This document shows positions 1 through 6,186 of a DNA stretch of 9,006 nt, piece after piece; within the stretch, counting starts at the first letter, position 1; the number at the start of each line of letters is the position of its first letter. The stretch is from contig JAJYFX010000049.1 in NCBI GenBank assembly GCA_021785315.1, forward strand, positions 1 to 9,006. Direction: 5' to 3'. A model generated the notes under the pieces. It worked only from the letters and a program-made list of their open reading frames with translations. It searched no databases and had not been told where the DNA came from. The stretch comes from Actinomycetes bacterium (GTDB lineage: Bacteria > Actinomycetota > Acidimicrobiia > Acidimicrobiales > Acidimicrobiaceae). A program made the translations under genes and the position numbers.

Positions 1-1
1 T

Positions 2-808
2 GGATCGATTCTGTGCGCGGCCAAGGAAGTTGCGGCGATAAGTTTTACCGGAAGCGCCCATGCTGGAGCTCAAGTTGCCCATACGGCTGGACCCAAGAAA
101 CTGGTGCTTGAACTAGGTGGGAACGCTGCGACCATCGTGTGCGAGGACGCGGAGTTGAGCCTGGCGGCTGAAAACTGTGCACGCACGGGTTTTTCGAATT
201 CAGGTCAGAGCTGCATATCTGTGCAGAGAATTTATGTCCATGACTCTGTCTTCGATTCCTTCGTGAACCTGTTGACTCAAAAAGTTCAAGCTCTGAAGGT
301 TGGAGATCCTCTTGACGGGACGACCGATGTGGGGTCAATGGTTGATGAAACAGCTGCAGAACGGATTTGCAGCTGGGTCGCCGAAGCGCAGAGCCAAGGT
401 GCCGCGGTTCCAACGGGTGGCACCCGAAACGGGGCCACGGTTCAGCCAACGGTTGTCGCCAGGCCTGCGCCGGATGCAAAGGTGATCACACAGGAAGCCT
501 TCGGTGCGTTGGTGGCAGTGGTTCCCTATTCAGATTTTGAACAGGTGCTCGTCGACTGCAATAGCTCCAACTATGGACTTCAAGCAGGAATTTTCACAAA
601 TGACTTAAAAAGGGCTTTTCATGCATGGCGCGAGCTTGAGGTTGGAGGTCTAGTGGTGAATGGATCTTCGAACTTCCGTCTGGATCATGTTCCATTCGGT
701 GGTGTAAAAGATTCCGGGTTCGGGCGTGAATCTCCACGATGGATGATTGATGATTACACAACTGTGAAGACGATGATGCTGCGCGGCATTTCACTTTGGA
801 GCGAATAA
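2..808 (+). CDS. NAD(P)-dependent aldehyde dehydrogenase, C-terminal part (5' end outside window)
   Basis: The reading frame is open from base 2, so the gene enters from the left. The 268 codons seen are a little over half of a usual 475-490 residue aldehyde dehydrogenase (ALDH). In order there are the cofactor-loop motif SFTGS (bases 44-58), the general-base Glu in ELGG (Glu codon 110-112), the nucleophilic Cys in GQSCISVQR (Cys codon 212-214), an EAFG element in place of the commoner E-x-FGP, and the C-terminal PFGGVKDSGFGRE segment. All catalytic residues in the visible part are intact. The family oxidises an aldehyde to an acid with NAD(P)+ in the cytoplasm; the substrate cannot be read from sequence. 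The gene ends in tandem stops, TAA then TAG. A 46-base gap leads to the zinc dehydrogenase, which suggests a shared transcript. It probably removes an aldehyde made by the dehydrogenase or the ThDP enzyme downstream (inference). Confidence 0.93.
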   Translation, partial: GSILCAAKEVAAISFTGSAHAGAQVAHTAGPKKLVLELGGNAATIVCEDAELSLAAENCARTGFSNSGQSCISVQRIYVHDSVFDSFVNLLTQKVQALKVGDPLDGTTDVGSMVDETAAERICSWVAEAQSQGAAVPTGGTRNGATVQPTVVARPAPDAKVITQEAFGALVAVVPYSDFEQVLVDCNSSNYGLQAGIFTNDLKRAFHAWRELEVGGLVVNGSSNFRLDHVPFGGVKDSGFGRESPRWMIDDYTTVKTMMLRGISLWSE

Positions 809-854
809 TAGCGATGAATTTGCGGTTTAGTTCTCGAGAAATGGTAACAATTTG

Positions 855-1832
855 ATGAAAGCTTTAGCTCTGACCGAGACGGGCAAAGTCGAGATTGTCG
901 ACAGGCCGATGCCTGTTATACGCGCTGATGAGGTCCTTGTACAGGTGACTGGAGTAGGAATCTGCGGGAGCGATCTCGCAGTCTTTGAGGGTCATCGAGG
1001 GGTCCCCGAATACCCATGGATCATGGGACACGAGGGGGTGGGGATCGTCAAAGAATCTGGTGCGGAAGTGACGACGCTTAAGGCTGGACAGAAGGTAGTG
1101 TTGGAGCCGAATTATTGCTGCATGCATTGTGCGAGCTGTCTTTCTGGAGCCACTTCAGGCTGCGAGAATCGAGTGATCATCGGCATGACAACTCCCGGTT
1201 ACCTGGCGGAGTACGTTGCAGTGCCTTCGGAATTTGCCTGGCCTGCGCCAAGTGAGCTTACAACAGGCGAACTCGTCTGTCTCGAACCATACACAGTCGG
1301 AGAGGCGGCATTTAGACGTTCAGGTGCAAAAAAAGGCGAGTCAGCATTGGTAATTGGAGCTGGCTCCACTGGACTGTTGCTCTTGGTCCTCTTGCTTGAA
1401 AAGGGTATCGACGCATACGTTACCGAAACTTATGAAGCAAGAGCCCGTCTGGCCGTAGAACTGGGCGCGAAGCTGCACCACGGCAGCCGCCAATACCAGT
1501 ATGTATTCGAGACGTCAGGTTCAGTCCCGGGCTCAGAATCTACAGTTCATTTGACTCAGCCCGGAGGAACGATAGTTCTACTGGGACTGGCAACGGAACC
1601 GGCAAGAGTCGTCCCTGCCGACATTGTCAGGGGTCGATTGACAGTCAAGGGTTCGATGATCTACGACCATCCTCAGGACTTCTTAGCCACTACTGGCCAT
1701 CCTCCAAAGACACTTTCCAAGATCATTCGCGGGGAATTCCCGCTAGAAAATGCACAGCAGGCATTCATGGCTGCGCGAGATGTGGCCGGAAAATCATGGA
1801 TCTCAATTTCCAGCGAAGGAGAACCAGCTTGA
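855..1832 (+). CDS. Zinc-dependent medium-chain alcohol/polyol dehydrogenase (MDR family), shortened
   Basis: This 325-residue protein is a medium-chain dehydrogenase, the family of threonine, sorbitol, idonate and butanediol dehydrogenases. Catalytic-zinc ligands are present: Cys37 in GICGSD, His59-Glu60 in GHEGVG, and Glu144 in LEPYTVG. The structural-zinc lobe has Cys89, Cys92, Cys95 and Cys103 with canonical spacing. The Rossmann fingerprint GAGSTG lies at 168-173. It should oxidise a secondary alcohol or polyol with NAD(P)+. The protein is shorter than the usual 340-350 residues: only 12 residues separate LGA (203-205) from FETSG (218-222), where about 30 are common. The reading frame is intact. 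The start is uncertain: TTG at 852 directly precedes ATG at 855, and neither has a strong Shine-Dalgarno site (only GAGAA at 836-840). The stop overlaps the start of the ThDP enzyme gene, so translation is probably coupled. The substrate is unknown. Confidence 0.9.
   Translation: MKALALTETGKVEIVDRPMPVIRADEVLVQVTGVGICGSDLAVFEGHRGVPEYPWIMGHEGVGIVKESGAEVTTLKAGQKVVLEPNYCCMHCASCLSGATSGCENRVIIGMTTPGYLAEYVAVPSEFAWPAPSELTTGELVCLEPYTVGEAAFRRSGAKKGESALVIGAGSTGLLLLVLLLEKGIDAYVTETYEARARLAVELGAKLHHGSRQYQYVFETSGSVPGSESTVHLTQPGGTIVLLGLATEPARVVPADIVRGRLTVKGSMIYDHPQDFLATTGHPPKTLSKIIRGEFPLENAQQAFMAARDVAGKSWISISSEGEPA
1816..1822 (+). promoter_or_regulatory. Shine-Dalgarno site that fixes the TTG start of the ThDP enzyme
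   Basis: AAGGAGA lies inside the last codons of the dehydrogenase gene, six bases before TTG at 1829. This spacing is near ideal, whereas the longer alternative start, ATG at 1796, has no such site. The TTG shares two bases with the dehydrogenase TGA stop (1830-1832), which suggests stop-restart translational coupling. Confidence 0.8.
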
Positions 1833-3607
1833 ATCCAATAGCAAAAGAAACGCATCGTGCCAAACGGGCATTTACCGGCGCAGAGGCATTGGTAGCTCAA
1901 CTCAAGTCATATGGCGTGGAGTACGTATTCGGTCTCTGCGGGCATACCAATATCGCAGTGCTTGATGCCCTAGGCAGAAGCTCAATCAACTTTGTCATTC
2001 ATCGGCACGAGCAGGCGGCCGCACATGCGGCAGACGGGTATGCAAGAGCGTCGGGCAAGCCCGGTGTTTTATTGACCCATGTGGGTCCCGGAATGATAAA
2101 TGCAGCCACTGGTGTCTTCACTGCATCTTTGGACTCCGTGCCACTAGTGGTATTTGCCGGTGACGTTCCGAGCTACTATCACGGCCGGCATCCCCATCAA
2201 GAAACCAACCTGCATAACAACGCCTCGCAGGCCGACATTTACCGACCGTTCGTAAAGAGGGCATGGGACGTGGAGAGGGTGGAGGATCTACCTAGATTCA
2301 CCGAGCGGGCTTTTTGGACGGCCACCTCCGGCAGACCCGGCGCAGTGCTGGTAAACGTTCCAATGGACATGTTTTCAAGGCGGCTTCCCGAGTCTTACGA
2401 GGTCCCCCCGCCGCTTCCGGTCGTTGTTCCTTCACCCGGGATTACCACGGAAGCGGCAAAGCGTATTGCCGAGATGCTTGTAGGAGCACGTAGGCCTCTC
2501 ATCTACATAGGTGGTGGCGTCCGCAAACCAGAAGGTGTGGCGGCTTTGGTGCATCTTGCGGAGCACCTTGATATCCCGATTGCCCACTCTTTGATGGGTA
2601 AGGGAGCGGTCAGTGATGACAACTCCCTTGTTATGGGTATGACGGGGTTCTGGGGCCTCGAGCTGACCAACAATTATGCCAGGAACGCCGATGTTGTTCT
2701 GGCTCTGGCAACAAGATTTGCTGAAACCGACTCCAGCTCCTGGATGTCGGACTACACCTGGTGCATGCCACCGACCAGACTCATCCAGATCGATATTGAT
2801 CCCGATGAGATAGGGCGAAACTACCCCGTGGAGATCGGCATTGTTGCAGACGTGAACAATGCAGTGATCGAAATCGAGAAAGAGGTTATGGCGCAATCGC
2901 CAAATGGAGTGTCACGTGTTTCTCTTGTAGACGACATCAAAAAGGCCAGAGCACAACTGTGGCAAAGTACTAAGGACCGTGGATCGAGCGACCAGTTCCC
3001 TCTTCGTCCCGAACGAATTCTTCAGGACCTTTTAGAAACGTTGCCCAAAGATGCGATTTTGGTGACTGACGTTGGCTGGAACAAGAACGGGGTGGCCCAG
3101 GCCTACAAGCTTCCCGCCGAAGGAAGATTCATCACCCCTGGTGGAGCGTCCACTATGGGCTTTGGTCCGGCTGCGGCCATCGGCGTGCAAATTGCCCAGG
3201 CCAACAAACCAGTTATAGCCTTGATCGGCGATGGGGGAATGAGTGCCCAACTGCCAGCAGTTCCCACTGCCGTCGAGCACGGTCTACCGGTGATCTGGGT
3301 GGTCATGAATAACAGGGCCCATGGCACAATTGCCGACCTAATGTTCTCAAATTATGGCAACAATTTTGGGACCGTATTCAAAGACCCGAAAGGCGAGTCT
3401 TATTCACCTGACTTTGCTGCATACGCTAAGGCCTGCGGAGCAGACGGATACGTCATTTCTTCGCCAAATGAGTTGAAGGTCGCTCTAGCCGAGGCGTTGA
3501 GGGTTCGCAGGCCGGCACTGATCGATGTTCCGATGGTGAATGAGCCTGTGCCAACTCCAGGACACTGGAACATCAACGACATCTACCAGGAAAGATTTTT
3601 TGAGTAA
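1829..3607 (+). CDS. ThDP-dependent enzyme, acetolactate synthase-like carboligase/lyase of unknown specificity
   Basis: With the TTG start supported by AAGGAGA, the product has 592 residues. The N-terminal PYR domain carries the activating Glu61 in HRHEQAA. The central domain contains IDIDPDEIGRN (about 320-331), very like acetolactate synthases. The C-terminal PP domain carries the Mg-ThDP motif GDG (467-469) through NN (494-495). All cofactor essentials are present, so this should be an active enzyme acting on a 2-keto acid or alpha-hydroxy ketone/aldehyde. The GMVRQWQ segment after NN in true acetolactate synthases is replaced by RAHGTIADLM, so branched-chain amino acid synthesis is unlikely. 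Glu61 also argues against glyoxylate carboligase, which has Val there. No regulatory (ACT) subunit gene accompanies it. Its place between two dehydrogenases, a cupin and an importer points to catabolism. An upstream ATG at 1796 would add 11 residues but lacks a ribosome site. Confidence 0.88.
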   Translation: MNPIAKETHRAKRAFTGAEALVAQLKSYGVEYVFGLCGHTNIAVLDALGRSSINFVIHRHEQAAAHAADGYARASGKPGVLLTHVGPGMINAATGVFTASLDSVPLVVFAGDVPSYYHGRHPHQETNLHNNASQADIYRPFVKRAWDVERVEDLPRFTERAFWTATSGRPGAVLVNVPMDMFSRRLPESYEVPPPLPVVVPSPGITTEAAKRIAEMLVGARRPLIYIGGGVRKPEGVAALVHLAEHLDIPIAHSLMGKGAVSDDNSLVMGMTGFWGLELTNNYARNADVVLALATRFAETDSSSWMSDYTWCMPPTRLIQIDIDPDEIGRNYPVEIGIVADVNNAVIEIEKEVMAQSPNGVSRVSLVDDIKKARAQLWQSTKDRGSSDQFPLRPERILQDLLETLPKDAILVTDVGWNKNGVAQAYKLPAEGRFITPGGASTMGFGPAAAIGVQIAQANKPVIALIGDGGMSAQLPAVPTAVEHGLPVIWVVMNNRAHGTIADLMFSNYGNNFGTVFKDPKGESYSPDFAAYAKACGADGYVISSPNELKVALAEALRVRRPALIDVPMVNEPVPTPGHWNINDIYQERFFE

Positions 3608-3651
3608 TGCTTTAGGTGATTCAAAGGAAGAGAAGCTAGGAGAGTGAAAAC

Positions 3652-4026
3652 ATGACGACTGTGATCGATCCATTTAAGGACGGCGAGGAGATTTGGCTGG
3701 GCCTGGATGAAGAGGGGTTTCGCCGCAAGGTGTTTCGCGTAGTTGGCAAAGATTTGCGCGATACCGAGTTTTTGAACGCCGGACTTACGATATTCGAACC
3801 CGGCGAGGCTTCATCGTTGCACAACCATCCTGAGTCCGAGGAAATCGACTTCATAGTTAAGGGTCATGGCGAAGTCGTCGATCCCGATGGGAAGCGTACT
3901 GAATTCGCGGAACATACGTTTATGTATATCAAAAAAGGTGTTTGGCATCAGCATGTCAATACAGGAAGGGAACCCATGTGGCTCATCTGGATTTACGGGC
4001 CCCATGGACAGCTTCCAACTACGTAA
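3652..4026 (+). CDS. Small single-domain cupin protein
   Basis: This 124-residue protein has one cupin barrel. Motif 1 is G51-x5-H57-x-H59-x4-E64-x6-G71 and motif 2 includes H99 and N103 in GVWHQHVN. The four metal ligands (His57, His59, Glu64, His99) are therefore present, and Fe, Mn, Ni or Zn binding is expected. There is no DNA-binding domain, so it is not an AraC-type regulator. The ATG is well placed seven bases after AGGAGAG (3638-3644). It lies 44 bases after the ThDP enzyme and 39 bases before the substrate-binding protein, so it is probably co-transcribed with both. In sugar and acid catabolic loci such small cupins may be isomerases, epimerases or lyases, or may act on an enzyme intermediate. 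The reaction cannot be assigned here. Confidence 0.85.
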   Translation: MTTVIDPFKDGEEIWLGLDEEGFRRKVFRVVGKDLRDTEFLNAGLTIFEPGEASSLHNHPESEEIDFIVKGHGEVVDPDGKRTEFAEHTFMYIKKGVWHQHVNTGREPMWLIWIYGPHGQLPTT

Positions 4027-4065
4027 AGAAGGGCGCTAGGCGTCGATCAAGGATAAGGAGCACGA

Positions 4066-5094
4066 ATGAATATTGTGCGAGATTCAAAACTGATGAGGCG
4101 TGCAGGGGTACTAGCACCGATGGCTGCACTGGCGGTGCTGCTTGCTGCCTGTGGTTCTTCATCAAATAGTTCAAGTACAACTACGACTGGTTCGGCTACG
4201 ACGGCGGCGAAGTCAAGCTATACAATTGCCTACGTACCGGGGGCTACCGGGGTAGCGTTTTATACGTCATTGTCAAATGGAATGAAAGCGGAAGCTCAGG
4301 CCCTTGGTATGAAATACGAGTACCAGGGCGCAGCCCAATTCAGTCCTTCGGCTCAGACACCTGTTGTCGAGGGTGTTTGCACCCAACACCCAAGCGTGCT
4401 TGTCGTGTCACCGACTGATCCAGTTGCGCTTGCACCGGCTATCAATACCTGTCTTAATGAGGGGGTTCCGGTTATTACCACCGACACCACCCTTAAAGAC
4501 GCCTCAAAGATTACCAGCCAAATCACTACCAACAATCTCCAGGGAGGTCAGCTTGCTGCTGATTTCATCGGGAAGCAGATTGGCGGATCTGGAGAGGTGG
4601 CGGTATTGAGTCTTTCGGCCACAGCATCTACGCAGGTTCAGAGGGTTCAAGGTTTCCAGAACGAGCTGAAAGCGAAGTTTCCGAACATAAAGCTTGTGAC
4701 AGTACAGTACGTTGGACAGGCTATTTCGGACAGCACTACTGCCACAAATGCAATAATGCTGGCGCATCCAAATCTGAAAGCGATATTTTCAGTAGCTGAA
4801 ACTGGAGCTGAAGGTGCAGAAGTCGCGCTTCAAACGACTGCAGCAGGACGCAAGGTTATAAATGTTGCATTTGACGCCAGTCCATCCGAGGTGAAACTTC
4901 TGCAAGCTGGAAAGCTCTCAGCTACCATTGCGCAGGATCCTGCACTGGAGGGCAAGTTGGCCGCGCAGTACGCGTTTGACAAGTTGACTGGAAAGACTTC
5001 TTCGATAAAGGCCCAGGTGCAGCTGAATGACGTTCTCATCACGTCAGCTGACTCCAACCAAGCCAGTTTCTCTAAGTACTTTTACAAGCTCTAA
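4066..5094 (+). CDS. Sugar-type ABC transporter substrate-binding lipoprotein (RbsB-like, periplasmic-binding-protein type 1 fold)
   Basis: The 342-residue protein starts at ATG five bases after AAGGAG (4055-4060). It has a charged N-terminus, a hydrophobic stretch and the lipobox LAAC with lipidated Cys29, followed by a Ser/Thr-rich linker to about residue 50, a common actinobacterial arrangement. The mature part begins SYTIAYVPGATG and follows the ribose/galactose-binding fold: SPTDPVALAP (115-124), VPVITTD (134-140), NVAFDASPSE (266-275) and the hinge/ligand region TIAQDPALEG (287-296). It should capture the substrate outside the membrane and deliver it to the permease encoded at 6176-7222. 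Mature Cys105 and Cys129 could form a disulfide. The ligand (sugar, polyol or similar) is not readable. The gene ends before a 246-base gap containing inverted repeats, which may let the binding protein be made in excess over the ATPase and permease. Confidence 0.92.
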   Translation: MNIVRDSKLMRRAGVLAPMAALAVLLAACGSSSNSSSTTTTGSATTAAKSSYTIAYVPGATGVAFYTSLSNGMKAEAQALGMKYEYQGAAQFSPSAQTPVVEGVCTQHPSVLVVSPTDPVALAPAINTCLNEGVPVITTDTTLKDASKITSQITTNNLQGGQLAADFIGKQIGGSGEVAVLSLSATASTQVQRVQGFQNELKAKFPNIKLVTVQYVGQAISDSTTATNAIMLAHPNLKAIFSVAETGAEGAEVALQTTAAGRKVINVAFDASPSEVKLLQAGKLSATIAQDPALEGKLAAQYAFDKLTGKTSSIKAQVQLNDVLITSADSNQASFSKYFYKL

Positions 5095-5121
5095 TCCTTG
5101 GGATTGTAAAAATTAGCGTCG

Positions 5122-5167
5122 AGGAATGCGGTGACGGGTTGATGGCATGGCCCAAAACCGCATTCCT
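5122..5167 (+). repeat. 11-bp perfect inverted repeat (intergenic stem-loop)
   Basis: AGGAATGCGGT (5122-5132) is exactly complementary to ACCGCATTCCT (5157-5167) across a 24-base loop, 27 bases after the binding-protein stop. The loop itself contains GGC-ATG-GCC. No T run follows, so it is not a classic intrinsic terminator. Its position suits an mRNA-stabilising or attenuating hairpin that raises binding protein over ATPase and permease; an operator is the alternative. A smaller AATCC-TTG-GGATT hairpin (5093-5105) overlaps the stop codon. Confidence 0.6.
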
Positions 5168-5222
5168 ACGGTCGAGAGTCGAAAAGTTGGTCCAGCGCAG
5201 TCATTTGTTCGAGTTTTCCTGG

Positions 5223-5273
5223 AGCCGCTGTTTCCGTAGTTCACCGGGGCACGACTTTTTTGGAGCGGCTTTT
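5223..5273 (+). repeat. Second, weaker inverted repeat before the ATPase gene
   Basis: AGCCGCT (5223-5229) pairs with AGCGGCT (5264-5270) over a 34-base loop, and TTT follows the right arm. The loop is long and the T run short, so any terminator role would be weak. No convincing -35/-10 promoter was recognised in this gap (5095-5340). Confidence 0.3.
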
Positions 5274-5328
5274 GTGAACAGGTTAGGCAACTGCTCTGGC
5301 TGGTGAATGAGGATGATTTCGCAAATGC

Positions 5329-5333
5329 AGGAG
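5329..5333 (+). promoter_or_regulatory. Shine-Dalgarno site for the TTG start of the ABC ATPase
   Basis: AGGAG lies seven bases before TTG at 5341. The alternative in-frame GTG at 5350 would be 16 bases away, so the TTG start is preferred. Confidence 0.65.
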
Positions 5334-5340
5334 TGCTAGT

Positions 5341-6186
5341 TTGGTTTTAGTGAATGAAAATCGAAAAGTGGCAAACACTGGGGGTGACTTCGTGGGGCAG
5401 CGGCTAATCGTCCGTGGAATCTCAAAGTCTTATGGAGGAGTTCATGCCCTTAGGGATGTTTCTCTGGACGTCGGTGCAGGTGAAGTTCTTGGGCTGGTCG
5501 GCGATAATGGCGCCGGAAAATCAACTCTACTCAAGATACTTGCCGGAGTAATCCCGCCCTCGGATGGAGAGATTTATCTCGACGGCGAAAAAGTGTCTTT
5601 CGCAACCCCTCATGCGGCAAGAGAAGCGGGAATCGCGACGGTGTATCAGGATTTGGCTTTGACGGGCCAAAGGGATGTTGTATCGAATTTCTTTTTGGGA
5701 CGTGAAATCATCTCCAAGAACTGGCTGGGCAGAATGATGGGCTGGCTGGATTACAAATCTATGAGAGAGTACACCGCACTGGAGATTGCCCGATTGGGCA
5801 CCTCCCTTCCGGATGTGACCTTGGCGGCGGAAGAGCTTTCCGGGGGGCAACGGCAGGCCCTCGCAATCACCAAAGCTGCTGCATGGAGTTCGAAGGTACT
5901 GCTTTTGGATGAGCCTACTAGTGCTTTGGGAGTTGAGCAGCAGGCGCATGTTTTGGACCTGATTAGGCGGGTAAAGGATCAGGGAATTGCAGTTATTTTT
6001 ATAAGCCATCAAATGCAAGACGTCATGGCAGTCTGTGACCGGGTTACCATCCTGAGATTGGGCAAGGTCGTGAAAACGCTTAGCTCCGGCGACCTGAACG
6101 GTGACAATCTGGTTGGCTATATCACCGGCGCCAAGACAGATGAGTTTACCCAAGTCCCTGTGGAGGGTGAGATCAATGGCCGTTGA
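5341..6186 (+). CDS. Sugar ABC transporter ATP-binding protein, single nucleotide-binding domain (FrcA-like)
   Basis: The 281-residue cytoplasmic ATPase powers import through the permease encoded directly downstream. Visible motifs are Walker A GDNGAGKST (54-62), Q-loop Gln103 in VYQD, signature LSGGQ (166-170), Walker B VLLLDEPTSAL (186-196) and switch His223 in ISHQM. It resembles the N-terminal half of RbsA/MglA. Those proteins have two fused domains and about 500 residues, whereas this gene codes for only one, as in FrcA of the fructose system, so two copies should pair in the complex. The C-terminus after the ATPase core is a normal end: it runs into the permease start with no sign of a deleted second domain. 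The start is TTG, fixed by AGGAG at 5329-5333. The final 11 bases overlap the permease gene, so the two are translationally coupled. Confidence 0.93.
   Translation: MVLVNENRKVANTGGDFVGQRLIVRGISKSYGGVHALRDVSLDVGAGEVLGLVGDNGAGKSTLLKILAGVIPPSDGEIYLDGEKVSFATPHAAREAGIATVYQDLALTGQRDVVSNFFLGREIISKNWLGRMMGWLDYKSMREYTALEIARLGTSLPDVTLAAEELSGGQRQALAITKAAAWSSKVLLLDEPTSALGVEQQAHVLDLIRRVKDQGIAVIFISHQMQDVMAVCDRVTILRLGKVVKTLSSGDLNGDNLVGYITGAKTDEFTQVPVEGEINGR
6162..6166 (+). promoter_or_regulatory. Shine-Dalgarno site for the permease
   Basis: GGAGG inside the last codons of the ATPase gene lies nine bases before ATG at 6176. It favours that start over the longer in-frame GTG at 6101, which would overlap the ATPase gene by 86 bases. 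Confidence 0.65.

Noticed and set aside
1796..1828. Longer ThDP enzyme start at ATG 1796
   Set aside because: No ribosome-binding site precedes it and it overlaps the dehydrogenase gene by 37 bases; TTG 1829 has an ideal site.
2432..2896. Minus-strand frame of 154 codons inside the ThDP gene
   Set aside because: It is antisense to a well-supported enzyme domain, with no recognisable motif.
1829..3607. Biosynthetic acetolactate synthase (ilvB) assignment
   Set aside because: There is no small subunit gene, the post-NN motif differs, and the surroundings are catabolic.
5307..5339. Ten-codon upstream reading frame ending one base before the ATPase TTG
   Set aside because: It lacks a convincing ribosome site, and short frames of this size arise often by chance.
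6101..6175. Longer permease start at GTG 6101
   Set aside because: It would overlap the ATPase by 86 bases and add a tail that does not fit the family; ATG 6176 has GGAGG nine bases upstream.
5341..6186. ATPase as a truncated RbsA pseudogene
   Set aside because: All motifs of one domain are intact, the C-terminus overlaps the permease start cleanly, and single-domain ATPases occur naturally in FrcA-type systems.
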